From JAJFUG01 sp964473155 (lineage in GTDB: Bacteria > Gemmatimonadota > Glassbacteria > GWA2-58-10): a DNA stretch of 64,000 nt. The notes under the pieces were generated by a model. That model was not told the DNA's origin. It ran no database searches and worked only from the letters and a program-made list of their open reading frames with translations. The stretch lies in NCBI GenBank assembly GCA_964473155.1, contig CAYYNT010000003.1, positions 62,001 through 126,000 on the forward strand, given 5' to 3'. Of this stretch, positions 1 to 8,379 are shown in pieces (positions within the stretch are counted from its first letter, which is position 1; each line of letters opens with the position of its first letter). Both the position numbers and the translations under genes were made by a program.

Positions 1-103
1 GAATGTACCGTTTGTTTTCAGAATAGATACTCCGGATAGAATGAGTCATATGCAGAAATGAAAAATCCGGCGAGTTTGTCAACAGTTAACGAGGGTGGTC
101 GCG

Positions 104-706
104 ATGGACGTTAAGCTGGACAGTCTGATCGAGAAAATCAGAACGGAGGCGGTGGAGGAGGGCAAGAAAAAAGCGGAGGAAATAATCGCCTCCGGCAAGC
201 GCGAAGCCAGCTCGCTGATCGAGGAAGCCAAGCGGGAGGCCGAAAGGCTGATTGTCGAAGCGGAGCGTCGCGCTACCGATTTTCGCAGAAACTCGGAATC
301 GGCGGTGCAGCAGGCTGCCCGGGATGTCGAGCTTCAGCTCAGGGAAAGGATCATCGCCCTGTTCGACCGCGCGTTGAAAGTGAAGGTAAGCGAGGCGATG
401 AAGCCTGAATTCCTGAAGGATGTCATCCTTAAAGTCGCCTCGGGTCTGTCCGCGGAGAAGGGCGTGACAGTGGTCCTGAAAGCCGAGGAGATCGACGGGC
501 TTAAAAAGCTGCTCCAGGCCGCGACCAGAGAACAGCTCCGCCAGCCGGTGGTTCTCAAAGCCGGCAGCATGACAGCCGGCGGTTTCCGCATCGGAGTAGA
601 GGGAGAGGATGTCTACTACGATTTTACCGCAGAAAGCATAGCAGAAACTTTGCGTTCATTCCTTAACCCGGCCTTGAAAGATATCCTGGACGGAAAAAAT
701 GGCTAA
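104..706 (+). CDS. atpE: V-type ATP synthase subunit E
   Basis: Peripheral-stalk subunit that links the catalytic A3B3 head to the membrane sector. The first ~85 residues are a charged, Lys/Glu/Ala-rich helix with heptad character, followed by a compact globular C-terminal domain, the usual subunit E plan at about 200 residues. An in-frame GTG lies at 95, but GAGG at 91-94 is correctly spaced (9 nt) from the ATG at 104, so that ATG is preferred. First gene of the V-ATPase operon; its 3' end overlaps the next gene by 8 bp. Identification rests on helix pattern, length and operon position. Confidence 0.9.
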   Translation: MDVKLDSLIEKIRTEAVEEGKKKAEEIIASGKREASSLIEEAKREAERLIVEAERRATDFRRNSESAVQQAARDVELQLRERIIALFDRALKVKVSEAMKPEFLKDVILKVASGLSAEKGVTVVLKAEEIDGLKKLLQAATREQLRQPVVLKAGSMTAGGFRIGVEGEDVYYDFTAESIAETLRSFLNPALKDILDGKNG

Positions 707-1196
707 GTTCCATTATCTGGTTGCTCAGTTGCCCACGCTGTTTTTCGACCGCGATCCTGGAATCAGCGTGGCTGATTTCCTCCGGGAAGCCGAAAAATGG
801 ATGAGCGAGAGCGAGTTTGAGGTTTTCTCCGGTATCCGGTTTGATGATCCTGTTGTTTCCGAGACTGAACCGGAGCTTCTGAGGGCGTACCGCGAGTTCG
901 AGTTCGACCTGCGCACCGATGTGGCCCTTCTCAGAAGGGCCAGGGCTGCCGGCGTCGACTATAAGCCGGTGTATTTCCCTCTTCAGACAGTCAAGGAAGG
1001 CACGCCTCTCGATGTGGAAAAAAAACTGCTCCATCTGCGGTGGGATTTTCTGGAGGACAAGACAGTCGGTCATAACTTCGACCTTCAGGAGATAATCGCC
1101 TATTATCTCAAGATGCAGATTCTGGAGCGGCTCGACTCTTTCGACAAGGAAAAAGGAAAACAAACCTATCATAGGCTCTGCGGAGTGCAGGTATGA
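699..1196 (+). CDS. DUF2764 family V-ATPase-associated protein
   Basis: A 165-residue soluble protein beginning MAKFHYLVAQLPTL, the N-terminal signature recalled for DUF2764 proteins found only inside V-ATPase operons of Bacteroidota, spirochaetes and chlamydiae. It sits between E and A, where archaeal and enterococcal operons carry subunits C and F, and is translationally coupled on both sides (8-bp overlap upstream, ATGA overlap with atpA). It is shorter than the roughly 250-residue Bacteroides members I recall. A role replacing the central-stalk subunit C is inference from position; there is no catalytic motif. Confidence 0.75.
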   Translation: MAKFHYLVAQLPTLFFDRDPGISVADFLREAEKWMSESEFEVFSGIRFDDPVVSETEPELLRAYREFEFDLRTDVALLRRARAAGVDYKPVYFPLQTVKEGTPLDVEKKLLHLRWDFLEDKTVGHNFDLQEIIAYYLKMQILERLDSFDKEKGKQTYHRLCGVQV

Positions 1197-2977
1197 GTCA
1201 AAAAATCGGCAGTATAGTCGGGGTCAACGGAAACATGGTGTCCGTTATCGTTGACGAAAGCGTTAACGTCATGCAGAACGAAGTGGCTTTCATTCTGCAC
1301 GGTGATGAGCAGTTGATGGCGGAGGTCGTGCGTATACGCAACAATGTAGCCAACCTCCAGGTGTTCGAAAGCACTAAGGGATTGAAGGTCGGAGACCAGG
1401 TTGATTTTTCCAACCACATGCTTGCCGTGCAGCTTGGTCCGGGTCTGCTGGGTCAGATTTTCGACGGTCTGCAGAACCCTCTGCCCAAGATTGCGGAGGA
1501 ATTCGGTTTCTTCCTCGCCCGCGGGAAGATGCGCGATGCCCTGACCGGGGACAAGAAGTGGTCCTTCACCCCGCAGGCCAAACCGGGTGACACGGTGGTC
1601 AAAGGCATTCCTCTGGGTAATGTTCCGGAGGGCATTTTCAAGCACTGGATCATGGTGCCGTTCGATTTCGAGGGTGAGTACACGGTGGAATATGTCGCTC
1701 CGGCCGGAGACTACGGGATCGATGAGGTCATCGCCAGGCTGCGCGATGAGCGGGGAACGGTGCGTGAGGTCGGAATGTCTTTCCGCTGGCCGGTCAAGAT
1801 TCCTATCGCCGCTTACCGTCAGAAACTGGTGCCGCGCGCTCCGCTGATCAGCGGAGTGCGTATCATCGATACTTTTTATCCCGTGGCCAGGGGGGGGACG
1901 TTCTGCATCCCAGGTCCTTTCGGCGCCGGTAAGACAGTTCTCCAGCAGATCATCAGCCGTCACGCCGAGTCCGATATTGTCATCATCGCCGCCTGCGGAG
2001 AACGCGCCGGCGAGGTGGTGGAGACTCTGCGCGAATTCCCGGAGCTGTCCGATCCGCGCACCGGTCGTTCGCTGATGGAGCGGACGATTATCATATGCAA
2101 CACCAGCTCGATGCCGGTGGCGGCCCGCGAGGCCTCGGTTTATACCGCCGCGACGCTCGGCGAGTACTACCGTCAGATGGGACTGAACGTTCTGATCCTG
2201 GCCGATTCGACCTCGCGCTGGGCGCAGGCCATGCGCGAAATGTCCGGACGTCTCGAGGAAATCCCGGGTGAAGAGGCCTTCCCGGCCTATCTGGAATCCC
2301 GTATCGCCGAGTTTTACGAACGCGCCGGACTGGTGGAGCTTAACACCGGAGACAAGGGAAGCTTGACGCTCAGCGGCACGGTCAGTCCCGCCGGCGGAAA
2401 CTTTGAGGAGCCGGTGACCCAGGCCACGCTCAAAGTGGTGGGCGCTTTCCTCGGACTGTCCAGAGACCGCGCCAATGCCCGCCGTTTCCCGTCCATTCAT
2501 CCGCTGGAAAGCTGGTCAAAGTATCGCAGCTTTATCCCGGTTGAAAAGGTGAACAAGGCGCGTGACATTCTCTTCAAGTTCAGTGAAGTGCATCAGATGA
2601 TGATGGTGGTGGGCGAGGAAGGCACCTCGATTGAGGATTTCGAGGTCTATCTGAAAGCCGAGTTCCTGGATGCAGTCTACCTTCAGCAGAACGCTTTCGA
2701 CAAGGTGGATGCCGCCAGCTCGCCGGACCGTCAGGCCTACGTTTTCGAAAAAGTGCACGCTGTTCTTTCCCGAGAGTTCAAGTACAAGGACAAGGAAGAT
2801 GCGCGCGCGTTTTTCAACACTCTGAGGCAGGCTTTCATCGACTGGAACTATATTGCCATGGATAACCCGGCTTTCAAGAAACAGGAACTGTTGATCGACG
2901 GGCTTATTGAGGAGCGTTCCCGCCTTATGGTTGCGGAACAGCCGGAGAAATCGCTGGTTGAACTGAGCAAGGAGTAA
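1193..2977 (+). CDS. atpA: V-type ATP synthase subunit A (catalytic)
   Basis: Catalytic subunit of the V1 head; hydrolyses or makes ATP, coupled to ion movement across the membrane. The 594-residue length is standard. The P-loop GPFGAGKT lies near residue 243, followed by the GER motif (AACGERAGE) and the conserved SRWAQAMRE/EIPGEEAFPAYL stretch of V/A-type alpha subunits. The insertion before the P-loop (non-homologous region) that separates subunit A from F-type beta is present. The start codon overlaps the stop of the DUF2764 gene as ATGA, and atpB follows after 7 bp. Confidence 0.98.
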   Translation: MSQKIGSIVGVNGNMVSVIVDESVNVMQNEVAFILHGDEQLMAEVVRIRNNVANLQVFESTKGLKVGDQVDFSNHMLAVQLGPGLLGQIFDGLQNPLPKIAEEFGFFLARGKMRDALTGDKKWSFTPQAKPGDTVVKGIPLGNVPEGIFKHWIMVPFDFEGEYTVEYVAPAGDYGIDEVIARLRDERGTVREVGMSFRWPVKIPIAAYRQKLVPRAPLISGVRIIDTFYPVARGGTFCIPGPFGAGKTVLQQIISRHAESDIVIIAACGERAGEVVETLREFPELSDPRTGRSLMERTIIICNTSSMPVAAREASVYTAATLGEYYRQMGLNVLILADSTSRWAQAMREMSGRLEEIPGEEAFPAYLESRIAEFYERAGLVELNTGDKGSLTLSGTVSPAGGNFEEPVTQATLKVVGAFLGLSRDRANARRFPSIHPLESWSKYRSFIPVEKVNKARDILFKFSEVHQMMMVVGEEGTSIEDFEVYLKAEFLDAVYLQQNAFDKVDAASSPDRQAYVFEKVHAVLSREFKYKDKEDARAFFNTLRQAFIDWNYIAMDNPAFKKQELLIDGLIEERSRLMVAEQPEKSLVELSKE

Positions 2978-2984
2978 CCGCACC

Positions 2985-4289
2985 ATGAAAAAAGTTTATA
3001 ACAGAATCCTTCAGGTTGCGGGAAACGTGATCACAGTCCGGGCCTCCGGCGTCACTTACGAGGAACTGGCAGAGATATCCACCCGGCGCGGGAAATCGCT
3101 CGCCCAGGTGATCAAGCTGGACAATGATCTGGTGACGCTCCAGGTGTTCGCGGGCAGCCGGGGCATCTCTGTCCAGGATGAGATCCGTTTTCTCGGTCAT
3201 CCCATGCAGGTGTCGTTTTCCGATAACCTCATGGGCCGTATATTCACCGGTTCGGGCGTACCGCGTGACGGGGGCCCGCAGCTCAGCGACGAACTGATCG
3301 AGATCGCCGGGCCGAGCGTCAATCCGGTCAAGCGTATTATCCCGCGACGGATGATCAGAACGAACATCCCGATGATCGATGTTTTCAATTCGCTGGTGGT
3401 CTCGCAGAAACTGCCCATATTCTCGGTCTCCGGCGAACCTTACAACGAACTGCTGGCCCGTATCGCCCTTCAGGCCGAGGTTGACCTGATCATTCTCGGC
3501 GGCATCGGGCTGCGTTACGACCAGTACATGTATTTCCGGGACTGCATCGAAGAGGGCGGCGCGCTTTACCGCTCGATTTTCTTCATCCATACGGCCTCCG
3601 ACCCGATAGTGGAAAGCCTGATGGTCCCCGATCTCTGCCTGGCCGTGGCCGAGCGTTTCGCTCTCAAGGGCAAGAACGTGCTGGTCCTGCTTACCGACAT
3701 GACCAACTTCGCCGATGCGATGAAGGAAATCGCCATCACCATGGAACAGGTGCCGTCCAACCGTGGTTACCCCGGTGATCTTTACAGCCAGCTTGCCGCC
3801 CGGTACGAGAAAGCCGTGGATTTCGAGGGCAGCGGCTCCATTACGATCCTGGCCGTTACCACCATGCCCGGCGATGACGTCACCCACCCGGTGCCGGACA
3901 ACACCGGATATATCACCGAGGGGCAGTTCTATTTGCACAACGGGTATATCGATCCGTTCGGTTCGCTGAGCCGTCTCAAGCAGCTTGTCAACAGCAAGTC
4001 CCGCAAGGACCATCGCGCGATCATGGACGGTATGATCCGTCTGTACTCCCAGTTCCGGGAGACGGAGGAAAAGAAGTCCATGGGTTTCCGCATGAGTCCC
4101 TGGGATGAAAAGCTGCTGCGTTACGGTGAAATGTTTGTCTCCCAGATGATGGACCTGTCGGTCAACATTTCTCTGGAAGATGCGCTCAACCGCGGGTGGG
4201 AAATCCTGGCCAAGTGTTTCAAACCGGAAGAAACCGGCCTTCGCTCGGAGCTGATCAAGGAATTCTGGCCGCAAACTGTTTCCGAATGA
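2985..4289 (+). CDS. atpB: V-type ATP synthase subunit B (regulatory)
   Basis: Non-catalytic nucleotide-binding subunit alternating with A in the V1 hexamer. At 434 residues it is typical. As expected for subunit B there is no P-loop, but the family stretches FSVSGEPYNELLARIA, LTDMTNFADAMKEI and VPSNRGYPGDLYSQLA are all visible. The start ATG follows an interrupted purine stretch 7 bp after the atpA stop. The gene lies between atpA and atpD in the same operon with only short spacers. Confidence 0.97.
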   Translation: MKKVYNRILQVAGNVITVRASGVTYEELAEISTRRGKSLAQVIKLDNDLVTLQVFAGSRGISVQDEIRFLGHPMQVSFSDNLMGRIFTGSGVPRDGGPQLSDELIEIAGPSVNPVKRIIPRRMIRTNIPMIDVFNSLVVSQKLPIFSVSGEPYNELLARIALQAEVDLIILGGIGLRYDQYMYFRDCIEEGGALYRSIFFIHTASDPIVESLMVPDLCLAVAERFALKGKNVLVLLTDMTNFADAMKEIAITMEQVPSNRGYPGDLYSQLAARYEKAVDFEGSGSITILAVTTMPGDDVTHPVPDNTGYITEGQFYLHNGYIDPFGSLSRLKQLVNSKSRKDHRAIMDGMIRLYSQFRETEEKKSMGFRMSPWDEKLLRYGEMFVSQMMDLSVNISLEDALNRGWEILAKCFKPEETGLRSELIKEFWPQTVSE

Positions 4290-4301
4290 TAGGGTCCGAC
4301 A

Positions 4302-4916
4302 ATGGCCAAGATCAAGCTGACCAAGAATGAATTGAAAAAGCAGAAAGACAACCTAAAAAGGTTCGTCCGTTATCTGCCCACCCTCGAGCTGAAAAAGAAA
4401 CAGCTCCTTCAGGAGATTCAGAAAGTCCAGGCCGTGATAGACCGCTGTCACGCGGATATGGAACGGCTGGAGGAGGAGGTCTCCCGCTGGGTGGACGTGT
4501 TTGGAGAGAAGATAGAGATCGAAAAGCTCTTCCGGGTGGCGGATGTGCAGACTGATGTCGGCAACATAGCCGGAATAGACATCCCTGTGTTCCGTGGAGT
4601 GGATTTCACAGATGAAGCGGTGGATTACTTCCTCACGCCACTCTGGATCGACCGCGGCATAGAGGTCTGCAAGGACAGGATTCGTCTGCTGGCCGAACTC
4701 GACATCGCGGAAAAGCAGCAGAATATCCTTCGGGATGAGTTGCGCATCACCACTCAGCGAATCAAGCTGTTCGAGGAAGTCAAGATCCCGGAATCCAAGG
4801 AAAACATCCGGGTTATCCAGATTTTCCTCGGAGATCAGCAGACCGCCGCGGTGGTGCGCGGTAAGATCGCCAAGTCAAAAATCGAGAAGAAAAAGCAAGA
4901 GGGGGTGGCCGCATGA
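4302..4916 (+). CDS. atpD: V-type ATP synthase subunit D
   Basis: Central rotor shaft subunit, equivalent in role to F-type gamma. The N-terminal ~75 residues and C-terminal ~80 residues form long antiparallel coiled-coil helices, with a shorter globular section between them; the start MAKIKLTKNELKKQK is characteristic of bacterial subunit D. Length 204 residues is usual. It begins 12 bp after atpB and its stop overlaps the start of atpI as ATGA, indicating coupled translation. Confidence 0.93.
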   Translation: MAKIKLTKNELKKQKDNLKRFVRYLPTLELKKKQLLQEIQKVQAVIDRCHADMERLEEEVSRWVDVFGEKIEIEKLFRVADVQTDVGNIAGIDIPVFRGVDFTDEAVDYFLTPLWIDRGIEVCKDRIRLLAELDIAEKQQNILRDELRITTQRIKLFEEVKIPESKENIRVIQIFLGDQQTAAVVRGKIAKSKIEKKKQEGVAA

Positions 4917-6679
4917 TTGCCCAGATGAAACTGGTCACCATTCTTGCCGGAGCAGGTCACCGGGAAAGCGCTATCGAGAAGCTCCGCAGCCTCGGCGTGC
5001 TGCATGTTCGCCATGTCCGCCCGCCGATTTCGGGCGAGATCAACGCGCTGGAATCGATCCTCGATAACGCCTCAAAGGCGTTTCAGTTGCTCGAATCGAT
5101 GTCGGACGGACAGACAGGCGCGACTATGCTGGCTCAGGAACTCGTTGATCGTACGCTTGCGCTTGACCAGGCCAGAGGGAGCCATAAGCAGGAACTGGAA
5201 GAATGCCTGAGCAAAACCCGCTGGTTTGAAACATGGGGCGCCGTATCCCTGAGTTCGCTGGAGAGTCTGGAATCAGCAGGTATCCATCTGCGCTTCTATC
5301 GGGCTGATAAGTCCCGTTTCCGCGCATTTTCCGGGGAGCAACTTGTATTCAAGGCTGGCGAGGATAAGAATTTCGTTTATGTAGTCCTGTTCGGAGCTTC
5401 GGCTGAGGACAAACTCGATTTTCAGGAAGACCCGATTCCGCAGGTCGAATACTCTGAGTTGAAAAGGAAAATCGAGTCTGCCGAAAAGCGGATTCTTGAA
5501 GTCGAGAAAGAGCTTCAGGAACTGGCTGGAGGCCGGGAAGTATTGAATCCCCATATTTCGGAGCTTGAAAGAAAACTCCAGTTGCGGCGGGTGCTCGATG
5601 GCATGGGAGATGCGCAGCAGATATCTTTCGTTCAGGGATTCTGCCCGCTGAATTCTGTGGATGCGATCCGCAAGGAGGCCGAGCAGTCTGGCTGGGGCTA
5701 TCTCGTGGAGGACCCCGAGGATTTGAGTGAAGTCCCGACATTGCTCCGCAGTCCGCGCTGGATGAGCATTGTCCATCCGATATTCCGGTTCATGGGGACG
5801 ATACCGGGCTATTATGAGTATGATATCAGCCTGCCGTTCCTGATTTTCTTCACGATCTTTTTCGCCATGCTGATAGGCGATGCGGGGTATGGACTGGTCT
5901 ACGCCGGAATGACATGGCTGCTGTCCCGTAAGTTCAAAGATGCCCCGCGGGAGCCTTTTATCCTGTTCTATGTCCTGAGCGCGGCTACAGTCGTTTGGGG
6001 TGTTTCGAGCGGAGTGTATTTCGGCTGTGAATCGATCGGTCAGCTTCCGGTTCTCCGGTCGCTGGTCGTACCGCGGTTGAATGGGTTCGTGGACGCGAAC
6101 TCCAGCTTTATAATGCTGCTGACCTTCATCATCGCCGTGGCGCATCTGACTGTGGCGCGCATGATGGTGGTGGTGAAATACCTTCGCTCATCCCGCGCTG
6201 TGGCCGAGATGGGCTGGATAATGATCATCTGGACCATGTTCTTCATGGCGGGCAAGCTCGTGCTCGGGCGGCCGTTCCCGCAGGTTATGACCTGGGTGTT
6301 CGCCCTGGGTTTCTGCATGGTTCTCTTCTTTGCCAACTTTCAGAAGAACATAATCAAAGGAGCTCTTGCAACCCTGATCAATTTACCCCTGAGTGTGGTA
6401 AGCGCTTTTTCAGATGTCGTCTCCTACCTCCGTCTTTTTGCGGTGGGAGTAGCCACGGTGGTTGTAGCTGTCAGTTTTAACGCAATGGTGGCCGACATGG
6501 CATCGGGGTCAATTATCGGCATGGTTGCTGCCGGAGTGGTATTGTTGTTTGGGCATTCTCTCAACCTCGCTTTGGGGGTTATGGCCGTGGTCGTGCATGG
6601 CCTTCGGCTGAACATGCTTGAATTTTCCGGACACCTTGGCATGGAGTGGTCCGGCCGTGAATACGATCCTTTCCGTTGA
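4913..6679 (+). CDS. atpI: V-type ATP synthase subunit I (membrane stator)
   Basis: Membrane stator subunit, functional counterpart of F-type subunit a. Residues 1 to about 290 form a cytoplasmic, coiled-coil-containing arm; residues about 300-580 contain seven or eight hydrophobic helices. The conserved SYLRLFAVG motif near residue 505 supplies the arginine that faces the K-ring glutamate during ion transport. Length 588 is slightly shorter than enterococcal NtpI. Overlaps atpD by 4 bp; 62 bp separate it from atpK. Confidence 0.95.
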   Translation: MIAQMKLVTILAGAGHRESAIEKLRSLGVLHVRHVRPPISGEINALESILDNASKAFQLLESMSDGQTGATMLAQELVDRTLALDQARGSHKQELEECLSKTRWFETWGAVSLSSLESLESAGIHLRFYRADKSRFRAFSGEQLVFKAGEDKNFVYVVLFGASAEDKLDFQEDPIPQVEYSELKRKIESAEKRILEVEKELQELAGGREVLNPHISELERKLQLRRVLDGMGDAQQISFVQGFCPLNSVDAIRKEAEQSGWGYLVEDPEDLSEVPTLLRSPRWMSIVHPIFRFMGTIPGYYEYDISLPFLIFFTIFFAMLIGDAGYGLVYAGMTWLLSRKFKDAPREPFILFYVLSAATVVWGVSSGVYFGCESIGQLPVLRSLVVPRLNGFVDANSSFIMLLTFIIAVAHLTVARMMVVVKYLRSSRAVAEMGWIMIIWTMFFMAGKLVLGRPFPQVMTWVFALGFCMVLFFANFQKNIIKGALATLINLPLSVVSAFSDVVSYLRLFAVGVATVVVAVSFNAMVADMASGSIIGMVAAGVVLLFGHSLNLALGVMAVVVHGLRLNMLEFSGHLGMEWSGREYDPFR

Positions 6680-6741
6680 AAAATATTGAATGGTGCATAA
6701 TCCGGGTTTGAACTAATCTTATCAAGCGACAGGAGGAAAAG

Positions 6742-7191
6742 ATGGTTGCAGGATTGGGAGATCTGGGTCTGGTGCTCGGGCTGTCCGCCGCCGGTTCGGC
6801 GATGGGTGCAGGCTATGCCGGCATGTCGGCGATAGGCGCCTGGAAGAAAGCCTATCTGCAGAGCAAGGCTGCTCCTTTCATCATTATTGCGTTCGTGGGC
6901 GCACCGCTCTCGCAGACAATCTATGGCATGATTCTGCGTAACACAATACAGGCTGCCAACCTTCCGCCGGAAATGTACGTTTATCAGATAATCCTGGGCG
7001 CCGCGGCTGGCCTGGCAATCGGTTTGTCCGCTCTGTTCCAGGGTCTCTGCGGAGCCAAGGCCTGCGATGCGCTGGTGGAAAGCGGGAAAGGTTTCGGTAA
7101 TTACATCATGGTCCTGGGCATCACGGAAACAGTCGCCCTGTTTGTCATGGTGTTCACCATGACCGGACTGGCTTCGATTGGCGCTCAGTGA
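6742..7191 (+). CDS. atpK: V-type ATP synthase subunit K (rotor ring)
   Basis: Proteolipid rotor subunit, 149 residues with four transmembrane helices arranged as two hairpins. The second hairpin keeps the ion-carrying glutamate (GITETVALF). The first hairpin has PLSQTIYG and the loop into the second half has ALFQG; these Gln residues match the Gln-Gln-Glu sodium ligands known from Enterococcus NtpK, so a Na+-coupled ring is likely (inference from recalled alignment). A strong AGGAGG Shine-Dalgarno precedes the ATG, fitting the high copy number needed. Last gene of the operon. Confidence 0.95.
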   Translation: MVAGLGDLGLVLGLSAAGSAMGAGYAGMSAIGAWKKAYLQSKAAPFIIIAFVGAPLSQTIYGMILRNTIQAANLPPEMYVYQIILGAAAGLAIGLSALFQGLCGAKACDALVESGKGFGNYIMVLGITETVALFVMVFTMTGLASIGAQ

Positions 7192-7258
7192 TAAAGACAA
7201 GCTCGCTGACATGCGACCAGATGTCTTTATGTACAGAGATATTTTAAACTGAAATTGG

Positions 7259-7303
7259 CGTGGAGCCGGGAAGCCTCAAGGGATTGCCGGCTCCACGTTT
7301 TTT
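7259..7303 (+). terminator. Intrinsic terminator of the V-ATPase operon
   Basis: An 11-bp perfect GC-rich stem (CGTGGAGCCGG pairing with CCGGCTCCACG), a 17-nt loop and then six T residues. It lies 67 bp after atpK. Its position also shows that the downstream radical SAM gene cannot start at the GTG inside the stem. Confidence 0.93.
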
Positions 7304-7334
7304 AAGTAAGTTGATAGCCCCGCGGAGAGGCCGG

Positions 7335-8366
7335 ATGGCGCGAGCATTTATTGAAAAAGGAATGGAGCTGTTCGAACGGACCGGTCTGAACGAACTCGGA
7401 GCGATGGCGGACAACGTGCGCCGGAGGATTCATCCTGACCGGGTTGTGACATTCACCTCGGACCGCAACATCAACTACACGAATGTCTGTGTCAGCCGTT
7501 GCCGGTTTTGCGCTTTCTGCCGGACGGAGAAAGCTCCGGACGCCTATGTGTTGAGTTTCGAGGAGATTGGAGAAAAGATCGAACAGGCGCGTTCCGCAGG
7601 TGCAATTCAGATTCTCCTTCAGGGCGGACTGAATCCATCCCTTGGCCTGGACTGGTTTCTGGACCTCCTGCGCTATATCAAGCGCGAGCATCCGATACAC
7701 GTTCACGGTTTTTCCGCGCCTGAGATCGATTTTCTCTGCGGGCTTTCAGGCCTGAGTATCAAATCAGTCCTGGAGAAACTCGTCCTGGCCGGGCTGGACT
7801 CCATTCCCGGAGGCGGGGCGGAGGTGCTTTGCTCACGGGTGCGCAGGCGGGTCAGTCCGCACAAGGTTGGCGTCCGCCGCTGGATCGAAGTTCATGAGAC
7901 CGCGCACCGGATGGGCCTTAAAACCACTGCCACGCTGGTTTACGGGCTGGGTGAGTCTTTCAGGGACATTCTGGTCCACTTGAACAACATCCGTAACCTT
8001 CAAGCCAGGACCGGCGGATTCACGGCATTCATCCCCTGGAGCTTCCAGTCTGGAAACACCGGTCTGAAAGCGGCTAAAAGCGGACCGGCGTTGTATCTTC
8101 GCGTTATGGCAGTCAGCCGTATCCTGTTGGACAACATCCCCAACTTTCAGGTATCCTGGGTGACCCAGGGGCCGGATATAGCTCAACTGGCGCTGTATTA
8201 CGGAGCAAACGACTTCGGGAGCACGATGATGGAAGAGAATGTCGTGCGGGCCGCCGGTTGCAGTTTCAGAATGATGGATGAGAGCGCGATCTCCAGCCTG
8301 GTGCGAGGTGCGGGTTTTATCCCGGTGCTGCGGCGTCAGGATTACAGCCGCGTCAGGCAGTTATGA
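7335..8366 (+). CDS. mqnC: Dehypoxanthine futalosine cyclase, radical SAM
   Basis: Radical SAM enzyme of the futalosine route to menaquinone, cyclising dehypoxanthine futalosine. The [4Fe-4S] motif CxxxCxxC is present as CVSRCRFC about 50 residues in. Conserved stretches of the MqnC/MqnE family follow: LDSIPGGGAEVL, TTATLVYGLGE and GGFTAFIPWSFQ. The combination of IPW and FQSGNTGL favours MqnC over MqnE. The ATG at 7335 is chosen because upstream in-frame codons fall inside the preceding terminator; GGAGAGG ends 4 nt before it. This gives 343 residues. The next gene follows after 13 bp. Confidence 0.88.
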   Translation: MARAFIEKGMELFERTGLNELGAMADNVRRRIHPDRVVTFTSDRNINYTNVCVSRCRFCAFCRTEKAPDAYVLSFEEIGEKIEQARSAGAIQILLQGGLNPSLGLDWFLDLLRYIKREHPIHVHGFSAPEIDFLCGLSGLSIKSVLEKLVLAGLDSIPGGGAEVLCSRVRRRVSPHKVGVRRWIEVHETAHRMGLKTTATLVYGLGESFRDILVHLNNIRNLQARTGGFTAFIPWSFQSGNTGLKAAKSGPALYLRVMAVSRILLDNIPNFQVSWVTQGPDIAQLALYYGANDFGSTMMEENVVRAAGCSFRMMDESAISSLVRGAGFIPVLRRQDYSRVRQL

Positions 8367-8379
8367 CAGGGAGTGCGGC

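Noticed and set aside
2..61. Twenty open codons ending in TGA at the left edge, possibly the 3' end of a gene before the V-ATPase operon
   Set aside because: Too short to separate from chance, and the peptide was not recognised.
1169..2500. Long minus-strand frame of 443 codons opposite atpA
   Set aside because: Antisense shadow of a conserved gene; no ribosome site, His/Arg-rich composition typical of reverse-frame translation.
2925..4274. Minus-strand frame of 449 codons opposite atpB
   Set aside because: Antisense to a certain V-ATPase gene, with no recognisable domain.
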